From an uncultured Trueperaceae bacterium (GTDB lineage: Bacteria; Deinococcota; Deinococci; Deinococcales; Trueperaceae), in assembly GCA_937873495.1 (NCBI GenBank), contig CALMXZ010000011.1, forward strand, positions 579,790 through 643,789: a stretch of 64,000 nucleotides of DNA, in the 5' to 3' direction. The position numbers were made by a program, and so were the translations under genes. Below the pieces are notes generated by a model. The model saw only the letters and a list, made by a program, of their open reading frames with translations, did no database searches and had not been told where the DNA came from. Below are positions 9,401 through 19,671 of the stretch, piece by piece. Position 1 is the stretch's first letter; each line of letters starts with the position of its first letter.

Positions 9401-12400
9401 TGTTGCTACCGTTCGTTCGGTAGCCCTTCATTGAGGACGTTGCGCGAGTGTCGGGCGGCTTATCGCGACATTGTTGCTACCGTTCGTTCGGTAGCCCTTC
9501 ATTGAGGAATGGCGGCCTGGGCAGCGCGCTGGACGCCGACCGTGGTTGCTACCGTTCGTTCGGTAGCCCTTCATTGAGGATCGTTCGGATCCAGCGGATC
9601 CGTACCGCCCAAGGTTGCTACCGTTCGTTCGGTAGCCCTTCATTGAGGAGCCACGATGTAGCCGGCCATCGGTTCGGTCATGACGTTGCTACCGTTCGTT
9701 CGGTAGCCCTTCATTGAGGATTCAAGAAGGCTTGAACTCGGCGGTGATGCACTGCCTGGTTGCTACCGTTCGTTCGGTAGCCCTTCATTGAGGATCCGCC
9801 CCACAGTCACCGCCGCGGCGCAGTTGCGCGGTTGCTACCGTTCGTTCGGTAGCCCTTCATTGAGGAGCTCCCTTCGGCGAGGCTCCCGCCAGGCCAGCTT
9901 CGGGTTGCTACCGTTCGTTCGGTAGCCCTTCATTGAGGAGTGGTGTTGGGCGCGGAGCGATCCCGTCTCCCCCGTCGTTGCTACCGTTCGTTCGGTAGCC
10001 CTTCATTGAGGATCCGCCTTGGCAAGGCATATCGTGTTGACGCAAAGTTGCTACCGTTCGTTCGGTAGCCCTTCATTGAGGATTCGGTGGCGATGACCAA
10101 GATGCGACGGTCATCCTGGTTGCTACCGTTCGTTCGGTAGCCCTTCATTGAGGAACTTGACACTAGGATGATCCTGTTTCTAGCGGCGGTTGCTACCGTT
10201 CGTTCGGTAGCCCTTCATTGAGGAACTGATAATCAAGGGGGAGGGATAGACCCTCCCCCTAGTTGCTACCGTTCGTTCGGTAGCCCTTCATTGAGGAAGC
10301 GATTCGTTGGAGCGGAACCATTCCATCCGCCATTCAAGTTGCTACCGTTCGTTCGGTAGCCCTTCATTGAGGATGGGATGGATGAGTGGCTGAGGGACGA
10401 TCTGGAACGTTGCTACCGTTCGTTCGGTAGCCCTTCATTGAGGAGCGCGTACACACCGCCACAGGCCACCAGACCCACGTTGCTACCGTTCGTTCGGTAG
10501 CCCTTCATTGAGGAAGCATCACTGCGCCAGCGGTGGCGCCGACAATGCGTGTTGCTACCGTTCGTTCGGTAGCCCTTCATTGAGGAAACCTGGCCGTGAA
10601 ACGCCGCGCCAACGACTTCAAGTTGCTACCGTTCGTTCGGTAGCCCTTCATTGAGGATTGGCCGGTGTGAGGCGTTGCGGCAGCGTCTGGATGGTTGCTA
10701 CCGTTCGTTCGGTAGCCCTTCATTGAGGAAGGTAGTATAGCATCGACTCGGTTTGCAGTCAATAGTTGCTACCGTTCGTTCGGTAGCCCTTCATTGAGGA
10801 CCTACGCGGTGTGCGATGACGACGGCATAATCCGGTTGCTACCGTTCGTTCGGTAGCCCTTCATTGAGGACGATCCCTTAGCGCACCAACACCGCCAAAC
10901 CAACAAGGTTGCTACCGTTCGTTCGGTAGCCCTTCATTGAGGAGTCTTGCCAGATCCCACCATTCCGTATGTGAACGTGACCGCGTTGCTACCGTTCGTT
11001 CGGTAGCCCTTCATTGAGGAGCTACTATGGCGACGGTGACGCCGGGCGATTCCTAGTTGCTACCGTTCGTTCGGTAGCCCTTCATTGAGGAGCTTACCGC
11101 CCGCCGGGAGACCGTTCGCGCGCTTCGGTTGCTACCGTTCGTTCGGTAGCCCTTCATTGAGGAGCAGCACGGTCAGTGAGGACCTTGGGAGTCTCCTGGA
11201 GTTGCTACCGTTCGTTCGGTAGCCCTTCATTGAGGACTCCGCGACGGCACGGCCATGAGGTACGTCGGCGAGTTGCTACCGTTCGTTCGGTAGCCCTTCA
11301 TTGAGGAGCCGACTTCAAGGCGAACACGACGCGACCGTGGGAGGTTGCTACCGTTCGTTCGGTAGCCCTTCATTGAGGAACCTCGCGCAGGACGCCTTCC
11401 GGTGCCACTCCGTTGTTGCTACCGTTCGTTCGGTAGCCCTTCATTGAGGATTCGCGTCGATCACACGATGACGGTCGAACTGCCAGGTTGCTACCGTTCG
11501 TTCGGTAGCCCTTCATTGAGGACGCGACCGCATAAAAGCCTGGGAGCTGGTCGGCAAGCGTTGCTACCGTTCGTTCGGTAGCCCTTCATTGAGGACGGCC
11601 AGCGCGGCGCGGGCGGACGATGCCGAGCGGGCGTTGCTACCGTTCGTTCGGTAGCCCTTCATTGAGGACAGGGTGTGGGGGCCGCCGCCGTCGCTGCATT
11701 GGGCAGTTGCTACCGTTCGTTCGGTAGCCCTTCATTGAGGACAGCGGGAACCGTTCCTCGGGATCCTCGTAGTCGAAGTTGCTACCGTTCGTTCGGTAGC
11801 CCTTCATTGAGGATAACGGGGTTCCCACACCATGCCGCAGCGCCCCGCGTTGCTACCGTTCGTTCGGTAGCCCTTCATTGAGGAGTGCCGTCGCTGGCGA
11901 CCTTGTAGACGGCGTCGCCGACGTTGCTACCGTTCGTTCGGTAGCCCTTCATTGAGGAGGGCTGCGGGGGGACTCCGGCTCGACCGGGGCGAGGGTTGCT
12001 ACCGTTCGTTCGGTAGCCCTTCATTGAGGATCGGCGTACGTCTGCCCGGCCTCCTGGGCGGCGCGGGTTGCTACCGTTCGTTCGGTAGCCCTTCATTGAG
12101 GACTTCTACGCCTATCGGAAGCAGTACCCGGGCTTCCGAGTTGCTACCGTTCGTTCGGTAGCCCTTCATTGAGGAACGGAGCTGCCGACCGGCTACCGCA
12201 AGGTGATCGGCCTCGAGTTGCTACCGTTCGTTCGGTAGCCCTTCATTGAGGATTGCGTAGTCGCGCCGGTGAGACCGTCACTCGCCGTTGCTACCGTTCG
12301 TTCGGTAGCCCTTCATTGAGGAGCCGAGACTACGACGCCAGGACCAGAGAACGTGATGGTTGCTACCGTTCGTTCGGTAGCCCTTCATTGAGGATTCGCG

Positions 12401-14850
12401 AACTCGGCGAGTAGCGCGGCCTTGACGGCGTCGCGTTGCTACCGTTCGTTCGGTAGCCCTTCATTGAGGACCCCAACAACCTTCTTGGGGTCGAGGGCGG
12501 CGGACTGTTGCTACCGTTCGTTCGGTAGCCCTTCATTGAGGAACGTGGTCGCGTGAGGTTCGGATGGGCCACGTGCCGGTTGCTACCGTTCGTTCGGTAG
12601 CCCTTCATTGAGGAACGCCACGGCGTGGCGTGTCAACACCTAGTGCGGGGGTTGCTACCGTTCGTTCGGTAGCCCTTCATTGAGGATTGATCGTCGTCGT
12701 GGCGAGCGTGTTGGCGTCGAATGTTGCTACCGTTCGTTCGGTAGCCCTTCATTGAGGACCTCCAGCCCTCCCCGGCCGCGATCGGCAGGGGACGAATGTT
12801 GCTACCGTTCGTTCGGTAGCCCTTCATTGAGGAGCCCACGACGAGCGCCGCGCCCTCTGGCGCCGCGACGGGTTGCTACCGTTCGTTCGGTAGCCCTTCA
12901 TTGAGGAGAGGCGGCTTAGGGTGCCGAGGCCGATCATTAGCGGCGTTGCTACCGTTCGTTCGGTAGCCCTTCATTGAGGAGCTCAGCCGACGAGATCGAG
13001 ATCACCAGCACCGCGGTTGCTACCGTTCGTTCGGTAGCCCTTCATTGAGGAGTGTGCGCGCTCGTCGGCAACGGTGAGGTGAAGATCAGGTTGCTACCGT
13101 TCGTTCGGTAGCCCTTCATTGAGGAGACCCGACGACCCTTGACGCGCTCTGGGACTCCAAGGTTGCTACCGTTCGTTCGGTAGCCCTTCATTGAGGAACC
13201 TCTGCTGTCTGTTTCATGGCGGCGGAAAGCTCGTTGCTACCGTTCGTTCGGTAGCCCTTCATTGAGGAACCGTCGCTGCTATCCGGCGAGGGCCGCACGG
13301 CGCGGGTTGCTACCGTTCGTTCGGTAGCCCTTCATTGAGGACTCGCCTGGGCGTTCTTCAGCGTGGCCTGCATCCCGTTGCTACCGTTCGTTCGGTAGCC
13401 CTTCATTGAGGAATCAACTACGGAGGTCCAGGGGATGGATAAGCACAGTTGCTACCGTTCGTTCGGTAGCCCTTCATTGAGGACGAGCGCTCACGCGTGC
13501 CCGACGCGAGTCAGCGCGGGCGTTGCTACCGTTCGTTCGGTAGCCCTTCATTGAGGAGTCGACCCCGTCAACGGCAGCGACAGTGCGGCCGGTACGGTTG
13601 CTACCGTTCGTTCGGTAGCCCTTCATTGAGGACCCTCCGCCCGGGCATGGGCGGCGGCGACAAGCTCGTTGCTACCGTTCGTTCGGTAGCCCTTCATTGA
13701 GGAATCAGGCTGTCGAGCAGGTTGGCGGCCGGCGCGACCAAGTTGCTACCGTTCGTTCGGTAGCCATTCATTGAGGAAGAAGAACGTGCCCCCACACACA
13801 CGTGCGGGGGGTTGCTACCGTTCGTTCGGTAGCCCTTCATTGAGGACAGCCGCCGCCGTCGTCACGCGCGGGCGTGACCTGGTTGCTACCGTTCGTTCGG
13901 TAGCCCTTCATTGAGGAAGTTCGACCGCCACCTGATCGACGCCTGCGGGCTGGACGTTGCTACCGTTCGTTCGGTAGCCCTTCATTGAGGAGACGACCTC
14001 ACGGCCTCCTGGAGGGACTTGCAGGCCGAGTTGCTACCGTTCGGTAGCCCTTCATTGAGGACGGACGCGCCGCCTCGCCCGCCACCGCCACCGTCTCGTT
14101 GCGACCGTTCGTTCGGTAGCCCTTCATTGAGGAGCCAAGTACGTCGGTGGGCGTTGCGGTGCGATCTCCAGGTTGCTACCGTTCGTTCGGTAGCCCTTCA
14201 TTGAGGAGTGAGCGGCCTGGAGCCTCTTGGGCAGTTCCGGGTTGCTACCGTTCGTTCGGTAGCCCTTCATTAAGGACAGGGTGCCGTAGTCGTCGGTGTC
14301 ACGGCCCGCGGCGTTGCTACCGTTCGTTCGGTAGCCCTTCATTGAGGACTGACCGACCAGGAGCTCGTCGACAACCACCTGCCCGGCGAGTTGCTGCCGT
14401 TCGTTCGGTAGCCCTTCATTGAGGACCGTCATGGCTGAGGGGCCGGGGTTGCGCCGCGATCGTTGCTACCGTTCATTCGGTAGCCATTCATTGAGGAGGC
14501 TGTGATGCTTGTCCACCACACGAGAAAGATGGATGCTACTTCGGTAGTCCTTCATTGAGGACCGGCCTCGACGAGCTCGCCGATGGCGATTGAGACGTTG
14601 CCACCGCTGATTCGGTAGCCCTTCATTGAGGACTCGTCTATGGGGACCTTATCCTCATGCGGATTCCTCGGGTTGCTACCGTTGATTCGGTAGTCTTTTA
14701 TTGAGGACGCCAGCGGACTGTCGCGACGATGCCGACAATCAGGAGTTGCTACCGTCGGTTCGGTAGCCCTTCATTGAGGAGCCGAAGCCCGGAACGCCGG
14801 CAGATTCTTCACCCGTTGTCATCGTCTTTTCGGTAACGCTTAATCGAGAA
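6451..14850 (+). CRISPR. CRISPR array, about 117 repeats of 36 bp
   Basis: Counting by eye gives 112 repeats that match or nearly match the consensus (starts 6451 to 14462), then degenerate copies near 14531, 14597, 14672, 14745 and 14815. The repeat is 36 bp, begins GTTGCTACCG and ends TTCATTGAGGA. Its centre is a hairpin, CTACCG-TTCGTT-CGGTAG, expected to be the Cas6/Csb2 processing site. Spacers are about 33-41 nt, mostly 35-36, with no duplicate noticed. Interior copies are almost invariant; exceptions include one base at the copy starting 7970 (AGCCC to AACCC), one at 13742, and a 4-nt loop deletion at 14030-14061. Orientation follows the leader next to cas2. The conserved bulk and intact cas1, cas2 and cas3 suggest an active or recently active system. 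Confidence 0.98.
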
Positions 14851-14920
14851 GAGCCCGACATCCAAACCACCTTCGCCTAACCCTCTGTACTACAGCTGTT
14901 CCGGTAGTCCTGTTGAGGAT
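14498..14920 (+). repeat. Degenerate trailer end of the array
   Basis: After 14498 the repeats lose identity stepwise. The copy near 14531 has lost its 5' part, those at 14597, 14672 and 14745 have a few changes each, the one at 14815-14850 keeps only about two thirds of the positions, and a last relic near 14891-14920 keeps the CCGGTAGTCC and TTGAGGA segments. Decay at the leader-distal end is expected because the oldest units are no longer used as integration templates. Confidence 0.85.
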
Positions 14921-15161
14921 TCATTGCTGCAACAGGAGGCTACCCGTACATTGTCACAGCCATACTGCTCTTAGATAACTGCTCCATATCACAGCCATCA
15001 ACCTCTAAGGCCTATCTCAAACTTGCTATACAATTGCTGCTATTAGGCTGACGCAATGTTTGTGATCAATCGTCTCAACGAGACGGCACGACGATTGAAC
15101 CTCCTGTCCACTCCCAACTTAGCGACAGGTCGGCCTAACCGACCCACCAGATAGTCCACCC
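14921..15161. other. AT-richer non-coding stretch with inverted repeats
   Basis: No gene is visible. The stretch keeps the lower GC of the CRISPR block. It holds nested dyads: outer arms TCAATCGTC (15066-15074) and GACGATTGA (15090-15098), with an alternative inner hairpin CGTCTC-AAC-GAGACG. Next to the S10 peptidase stop there is a 6-bp hairpin GGTCGG/CCGACC (15128-15144), a weak candidate terminator for that minus-strand gene. Confidence 0.5.
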
Positions 15162-16661
15162 CTAGCCCGCCACAAACCCCTCGATCGCCCCCCGCAACGC
15201 CACCAAAGACTCCCTATGCACATACATCATGTGCCCGGCCTCATAGAACGACATGGAGACGTTCGCCCGCTGCTCCGCCGTGAGCCCCATGTGCGCGAAC
15301 GTGTGCAACGTGGCGAAGTAGGGCGTGGCCAAGTCGTAGTACCCGTTGGCGACGTGAACCCTCAGGAACGGGTTGATGCTCATCGCCTGCCTGAGCGTCT
15401 CCGCCACGTTCAGGTAGCGGTTCTCGACGTCCTTGTACGACCAGCTCTTGTACAGGTCCGCGAGGATCTCGTACGGCAGGTCGGTCTGGAAGCCCAGCTC
15501 GTCGCGCACGTACTCGTTGAGGGTCGCGGTGTACGGGCCTTGGGTGGCCGACATGCTGGGGTCGAACTCGAAGCGCTCGCCCGCCGAGTCGCGGTCGACG
15601 CCCGTGTAACGGCTGTCGATGCGGCCCACCGTGCGGCCGTCTGCGCGCAGGAGCTCCTTGGTGAAGCGGAAGATGTCGATGCGCAGGCCGGTCGACTCGA
15701 CGTACGCCTGGCTCAGGCCCGTGTAACGCGCGAGTAAGGCCGCTACGGCAGACCGCTCCTCCGCCGGCAGCCGGTCGCCGAGGAACAGCGCCGGCGCGTA
15801 GCGCTCGTGGACGAACGCCTCCACGCGCTCGAGCAGCACTGACACCGGGAGCGCCTGCAACTCGGCGTCGAGCCGGCCGTGGTAGTGCGCGGTCGCGGCG
15901 TACGTCGGGAGGAACAGGAGCGGCGGCAGGTCGTTGCCGGGGCCGAAGCGCGCGGTCGAGAAGTCGAGGATGGCCGACACGAGGATGAGCCCGTTCAAGT
16001 ACAGGCCGTGCCGCTCCTGCAGGTGCCCGGCCAGGCCGGCGGCGCGCGTCGTGCCGTAGCTCTCGCCCGCGAGGAACTTGGGGCTGCCCCAGCGACCGTA
16101 GCGGCCCGTGTACAGGCGGATGAAAGCGCCCACGCTCTGCACGTCGGCGTCCACGTTGTGGAAGTCCTTCGCCTTCACGCCCTCGACGGGCCGGCTGTAA
16201 CCCGTGCTCACGGGGTCGATGAACACCAGGTCCGTGACGTCGAGGAGCGAGACGTCGTTCGGCACCAGCCGGTAGGGCGGTGCGGACGGGTAGCCGTCGT
16301 CGTCCAGTTCGACACGCTTGGGGCCGAAGAGGCCGAGGTGCATCCATACGGAGGACGAACCGGGGCCGCCGTTGAAGCTGAACGTGACCGGGCGCTTGGT
16401 CTTGTCCGTCACGCCATCGAGCTCGTACGCCACGAAGAAGACCTCGGCGCGCGGCTTCACACCCTCGAACTTGCCCGCCTTCTCGCCCTCCCCCACCGCC
16501 TCCTCGCTCAGCACGATGGTGCCGGCGGTCGCGGTGTACGAGACCTTCTTGCCGAGGATCGTCGTCTCGTGGTGCGTGACGACGAGGTTGTCCTTGGGCG
16601 TGCCCTGGGCGCCGGCATCCGCGGGCGCGGCGGCGGGAGCTGTCTCTGACCCGTTGGCCAC
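15162..16661 (-). CDS. Peptidase S10 (serine carboxypeptidase) family protein
   Basis: A 499-residue protein from a GTG at 16661, preceded by AAGGAGA at good spacing. An in-frame extension to 16799 adds 46 Arg-rich residues without an RBS and is rejected. The S10 hallmarks are all visible: N-G-G-P-G-S-S-S at 98-104, the nucleophile in G-E-S-Y-G (S201), the catalytic Asp in N-G-Y-Y-D (D443) and the catalytic His in E-A-G-H-M (H477). S10 enzymes remove C-terminal residues from peptides and prefer acidic pH. With the chosen start there is no signal peptide, only an Ala/Pro-rich N-terminus, so cellular location is open. It is divergent from the next gene and stands alone. Confidence 0.9.
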   Translation of the reverse strand: MANGSETAPAAAPADAGAQGTPKDNLVVTHHETTILGKKVSYTATAGTIVLSEEAVGEGEKAGKFEGVKPRAEVFFVAYELDGVTDKTKRPVTFSFNGGPGSSSVWMHLGLFGPKRVELDDDGYPSAPPYRLVPNDVSLLDVTDLVFIDPVSTGYSRPVEGVKAKDFHNVDADVQSVGAFIRLYTGRYGRWGSPKFLAGESYGTTRAAGLAGHLQERHGLYLNGLILVSAILDFSTARFGPGNDLPPLLFLPTYAATAHYHGRLDAELQALPVSVLLERVEAFVHERYAPALFLGDRLPAEERSAVAALLARYTGLSQAYVESTGLRIDIFRFTKELLRADGRTVGRIDSRYTGVDRDSAGERFEFDPSMSATQGPYTATLNEYVRDELGFQTDLPYEILADLYKSWSYKDVENRYLNVAETLRQAMSINPFLRVHVANGYYDLATPYFATLHTFAHMGLTAEQRANVSMSFYEAGHMMYVHRESLVALRGAIEGFVAG

Positions 16662-16799
16662 GGTCTCTCCTTGCGCGCGCCTCGTGAACGAGGACCCCCT
16701 GAACGTGAACGCCTTATGGGCGGGCTCGCCGGCGGCGCGCTGTTGGACTCTGGCGGAACGATACCGCGGCGGCCTGGCAGGCACCGTGCGAGTGCCCAC

Positions 16800-16830
16800 A
16801 CTATCGGTTCACATGACTCAGCTATATTAC
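16800..16830 (+). promoter_or_regulatory. Possible promoter of the secreted protein gene
   Basis: TATATT at 16823-16828 is the only AT-rich hexamer between the two divergent genes, 54 bp upstream of the ATG at 16883. No good -35 is seen at 16-18 bp. The reverse strand reads TAATAT at the same place, so it could serve the S10 gene instead. Confidence 0.3.
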
Positions 16831-16882
16831 GGCCTGCCGTCCGAGCAGAACTCGCGCAACTGCGAGTAGGAAGGTGGATCGC

Positions 16883-17563
16883 ATGCCTCGCATGACTCGT
16901 ATAGCGGCTGCGCTAGCGCTGGCCGTAGCACTATCGGCGGTAGCGCTGGCCCAAGAGCTCCCTCAGGAAGACCCCGCGGCCGAGGAGGCCCTCGCGCAAG
17001 CGCTGAGCGCCGTCAACGGCGCGAGCTTCCACTTCGTCTACAGCATCTGGCCCGTGCAGGAGGCGAACTCGCCCGTAACAGGCGAGGGCGACCTCGACCG
17101 CGGCTCCCAGAGCTTCCGGTACACGGTCTCGACGGACGCACAGGACGAGACGGCCGACCACGGCAACGACGGGGAGTGGATCCTCGCCGAAGGCGTCATG
17201 TACCACGACGCCGGGGCCGGCTGGCAGCCGGGCGACAGGGACCTCACGTACATGAGCATCACATCGATGATCGCCCCGTTCGAGAGCTACCCGTTCGCGA
17301 AGATGCTCGGCTCGCCCGAGGACGGGAACCTCGACCTCCTCGCGCTGGCGGGCACGGACGAGGTGGACGGCGTCCAGGCCGCCCACTACCGCTTCGCGAC
17401 CAAGGAGATCGAGATGCTCGGCACCGCCACGTACGAGGTGTGGATAGCCGGCGATCCGGCCGCTCCTACCCTCGTAGTGCTCCAGAGCACGGACGAAGCG
17501 GGCCAAGTGAGCCGCGTTACCTACAGCGCGATCGGCGAGGACGTCACGATAACCGCACCTTGA
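16883..17563 (+). CDS. Secreted protein, LolA/LppX-like fold suspected
   Basis: A 226-residue protein. The ATG at 16883 follows AGGAAGG by 8 nt and is preferred over an in-frame GTG at 16874. Residues 1-24 form a signal peptide (basic M-P-R-M-T-R, an Ala/Leu core, cleavage after A-L-A before Q). The mature protein begins with an acidic stretch, then mixes beta strands of the kind seen in LolA/LppX-type lipid carriers (S-F-H-F-V-Y-S, G-E-G-D-L-D, Y-E-V-W-I, L-V-V-L-Q-S). There is no lipobox, so it is probably free in the periplasm. Function is not known; the fold is a guess from strand pattern and length. Confidence 0.75.
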   Translation: MPRMTRIAAALALAVALSAVALAQELPQEDPAAEEALAQALSAVNGASFHFVYSIWPVQEANSPVTGEGDLDRGSQSFRYTVSTDAQDETADHGNDGEWILAEGVMYHDAGAGWQPGDRDLTYMSITSMIAPFESYPFAKMLGSPEDGNLDLLALAGTDEVDGVQAAHYRFATKEIEMLGTATYEVWIAGDPAAPTLVVLQSTDEAGQVSRVTYSAIGEDVTITAP

Positions 17564-17635
17564 GGGCGGCGCCGGTCACGGCACGACGGTGGCAGGGCGT
17601 GACGAGTCGGCCGAGCCCACTCACCCCGAACCCGC

Positions 17636-18817
17636 TCACCCGGAGCGGGCCACCACCGTCATGGCATGCGACCACAGGAGCGGGCCGGCCGACTGGCCCC
17701 AGTTCCTCGTCCAGTAGTCGAGGAAGTACGGATGGCAGTTCGCGCCCGGCACCTGCTCAGGGAGCGCGCCGCCGGCTCCTCGTTGCGCCTCCACCCAGGC
17801 GAGCAGGCGAGCGGCGCCGGTCTCGTCACCCAACCGTCGTTTGTGCCACGCCAGCCACGCCGTGAGGAGCACCCACTCGCCGCCACCGTAGTAGGTGTCG
17901 GCGGCGTAACGCCGCAGACCACCGCCCAGGAGCTCGCGCTCGATCCGCGCGACGGTCCGCGCCATGCGCGCGTCGGAAGGGCTCACGAGCTCGAAGGGCG
18001 TGGCCAGCCACAGCAAAGACGCGTCGACGGCCGGGTTCCTGACGTACTTGACGAACGCGCCGTCCACCACGCACTCGGCCTCGATGAACGCGCGGACGGC
18101 GGCGTAGACGCGCTGTGCCCGCAACGCCGGCCCAGGGGCCGATCCCGCCGACTCGGCCGCGGAACCGGCCGTCGGCGCATGCCCAAGGAACGCCGCTATG
18201 TCGCGCAGCCCCGCGGCGATGGACGCCAAGGTGGCGGTGTGCAGCTGGCTCCTGTGCTCCTCCCACGAGTCGTAGCACGGCTCGTTCCAGAACGCCTCGA
18301 GGTAGTCGACCACCGCGGCCACGGCCGGCGCCAGGGCGGCTGGAACGGCAGAGGCGCCCGTGGCGCGCAGGTGGCCGGCCAGGCTCCAGAGCCACTGCCC
18401 GTAACCGTCGAGCTGGAAGTTCGGCCAGCCGTCCTTGAGCCAAGCGCCCTCGAGCGTGAAGCGCGCGGGCAGGAACTCGAACTCCGTGATGGGCTCGCCC
18501 GCCGCGCGCCGCGCCCGCAACTCCCGCACGTACGGCCCGAGCGGCTCGAGGCAGCGCGCCACCCACGCGTGATAGCGGGCGACGCTGCCGTGCTCGCCGA
18601 CCCGGTCGAGGGCGTTGGCGATGAAGGCGCCGTCCCTCAGCCAACACTGCTGGTACTGCGAGAAGCCGGGGCCAGCTGGGTACGCGCCGGCGGCGTCCTG
18701 GGCCGCGAGGATGATCCCGACGTCGAGGTCGACGCCCCCGCCAGGCACCCCGTCGCGCGCCCCCCGACCGGCCGCGAACCGACCGGGAGCCGCCGGCTCG
18801 TCTTCCAGGCCGTTCAC
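17636..18817 (-). CDS. Glycoside hydrolase family 15-like (glucoamylase-type)
   Basis: A 393-residue protein starting at a GTG that overlaps the stop of the upstream permease (GTGA). Family GH15 signs are Q-Y-Q-Q-C-W-L-R-D-G-A near the N-terminus, F-Q-L-D-G-Y-G-Q-W-L-W in the middle, and near the C-terminus L-P-E-Q, which normally carries the catalytic base, followed by P-L-L-W-S-H-A. It is shorter than full glucoamylases because it lacks an N-terminal beta domain. No signal peptide is present, so it acts in the cytoplasm, probably releasing glucose from imported alpha-glucosides. It is the last gene of the sugar operon, and its neighbours (GH31, CUT1 transporter) fit an alpha-glucan or trehalose-type substrate. 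Confidence 0.82.
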   Translation of the reverse strand: MNGLEDEPAAPGRFAAGRGARDGVPGGGVDLDVGIILAAQDAAGAYPAGPGFSQYQQCWLRDGAFIANALDRVGEHGSVARYHAWVARCLEPLGPYVRELRARRAAGEPITEFEFLPARFTLEGAWLKDGWPNFQLDGYGQWLWSLAGHLRATGASAVPAALAPAVAAVVDYLEAFWNEPCYDSWEEHRSQLHTATLASIAAGLRDIAAFLGHAPTAGSAAESAGSAPGPALRAQRVYAAVRAFIEAECVVDGAFVKYVRNPAVDASLLWLATPFELVSPSDARMARTVARIERELLGGGLRRYAADTYYGGGEWVLLTAWLAWHKRRLGDETGAARLLAWVEAQRGAGGALPEQVPGANCHPYFLDYWTRNWGQSAGPLLWSHAMTVVARSG

Positions 18818-19671
18818 CCCTTCACCCCGGACCCCGCCACGCCCTCGATGACCCAGCGTTGGGCGAACAGGAAGACGATGATCGTCGGGATCGTGGCCAG
18901 CACCGTGCCCGCCATGACGACGTTCCACTGCGTCTGCCCCGGGTAGAGGCCCTGCAGCGTGGAGAGCGCGATCGGCAGCGTCATGAGCGTGCGGTCGTTG
19001 ATGATGAGCAGGGGCCAGAGGAAGCTGTTCCAGGAGCCCATGAACGACAGCACCGTCAGCGTCGCGAGGGCCGGTCCGGTCATGGGCAGCACGACCCGGA
19101 AGAAGGTGGCTAGGGTCGAGGCGCCGTCGATGGTGGCGGCCTCCTCGAGCTCCCGCGGGATGGAGAGGAAGAACTGCCGCATGAAGAACGTGCCGAAGGC
19201 GCTGAACATGCCGGGGATGATGAGCCCGGCGTAGCTGTTCGCCCAGCCGAGGCGCGTGACGAAGATGAAGAGCGGCGTGATGACCACGGCGAACGGCACC
19301 ATAAGGGTGGCGAGGTAGACGGTGAAGAGCACGTCGCGGCCCGGGAAACGGAAGCGGGCGAACGCGTAGCCGGACATGGAGCACACGACCAGCTGCCCGA
19401 GCGTCGTGGCCGCGGCCACCAGGAGCGAGTTGCCGAACACGCGCATGAACGGGAAGCGCGTGAGCACGGCCGTGTAGGCGGAGGTGGTCGGCTCGGCCGG
19501 GATGAGTTGCGGCGGCAGGCTCAGGAGCGCCCCGCTCGGCTTGAGCGACGTGCCTATCGCCCACAGGAACGGCGTGATCATCAGTAAGCCGCCGGCCAGC
19601 GCGAGGAGCGTGAGGACGGCGGTGCGCACCGGGAACCGGCGCCTGGCGCGCGCCCCGGCACGACCGGTCAC
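18814..19671 (-). CDS. CUT1 sugar ABC transporter permease (MalG/UgpE-type)
   Basis: A 285-residue membrane protein. The likely start is the GTG at 19671, giving M-T-G-R-A-G-A-R; further upstream the frame runs into C/G homopolymers that cannot be trusted. About six transmembrane segments are visible, and the EAA loop that contacts the ATPase reads E-L-E-E-A-A-T-I-D-G-A-S. The N-terminal segment L-L-M-I-T-P-F-L-W-A-I-G-T-S-L-K-P is typical of the second permease of carbohydrate transporters. It pairs with the permease encoded upstream. No ATPase is encoded nearby, so a shared MsmK/MalK-type ATPase elsewhere is expected. Confidence 0.9.
   Translation of the reverse strand: MTGRAGARARRRFPVRTAVLTLLALAGGLLMITPFLWAIGTSLKPSGALLSLPPQLIPAEPTTSAYTAVLTRFPFMRVFGNSLLVAAATTLGQLVVCSMSGYAFARFRFPGRDVLFTVYLATLMVPFAVVITPLFIFVTRLGWANSYAGLIIPGMFSAFGTFFMRQFFLSIPRELEEAATIDGASTLATFFRVVLPMTGPALATLTVLSFMGSWNSFLWPLLIINDRTLMTLPIALSTLQGLYPGQTQWNVVMAGTVLATIPTIIVFLFAQRWVIEGVAGSGVKG

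Noticed and set aside
7504..13447. Several spacers contain an RBS and start codon (for example near 7516, 7659, 8813, 13422).
   Set aside because: A rough estimate from phage gene density predicts about three such spacers by chance among ~117, so four is not remarkable.
6451..14430. Many short frames across the array encode repeated M-K-G-Y-R-T-N-G-S-N or C-Y-R-S-F-G-S-P-S-L-R.
   Set aside because: They are translations of the 36-bp CRISPR repeat joined by spacers; frames break whenever spacer length is not a multiple of three.
14921..15161. Possible tracrRNA next to the array.
   Set aside because: Type I systems do not use one, and no anti-repeat to the CRISPR repeat is present.
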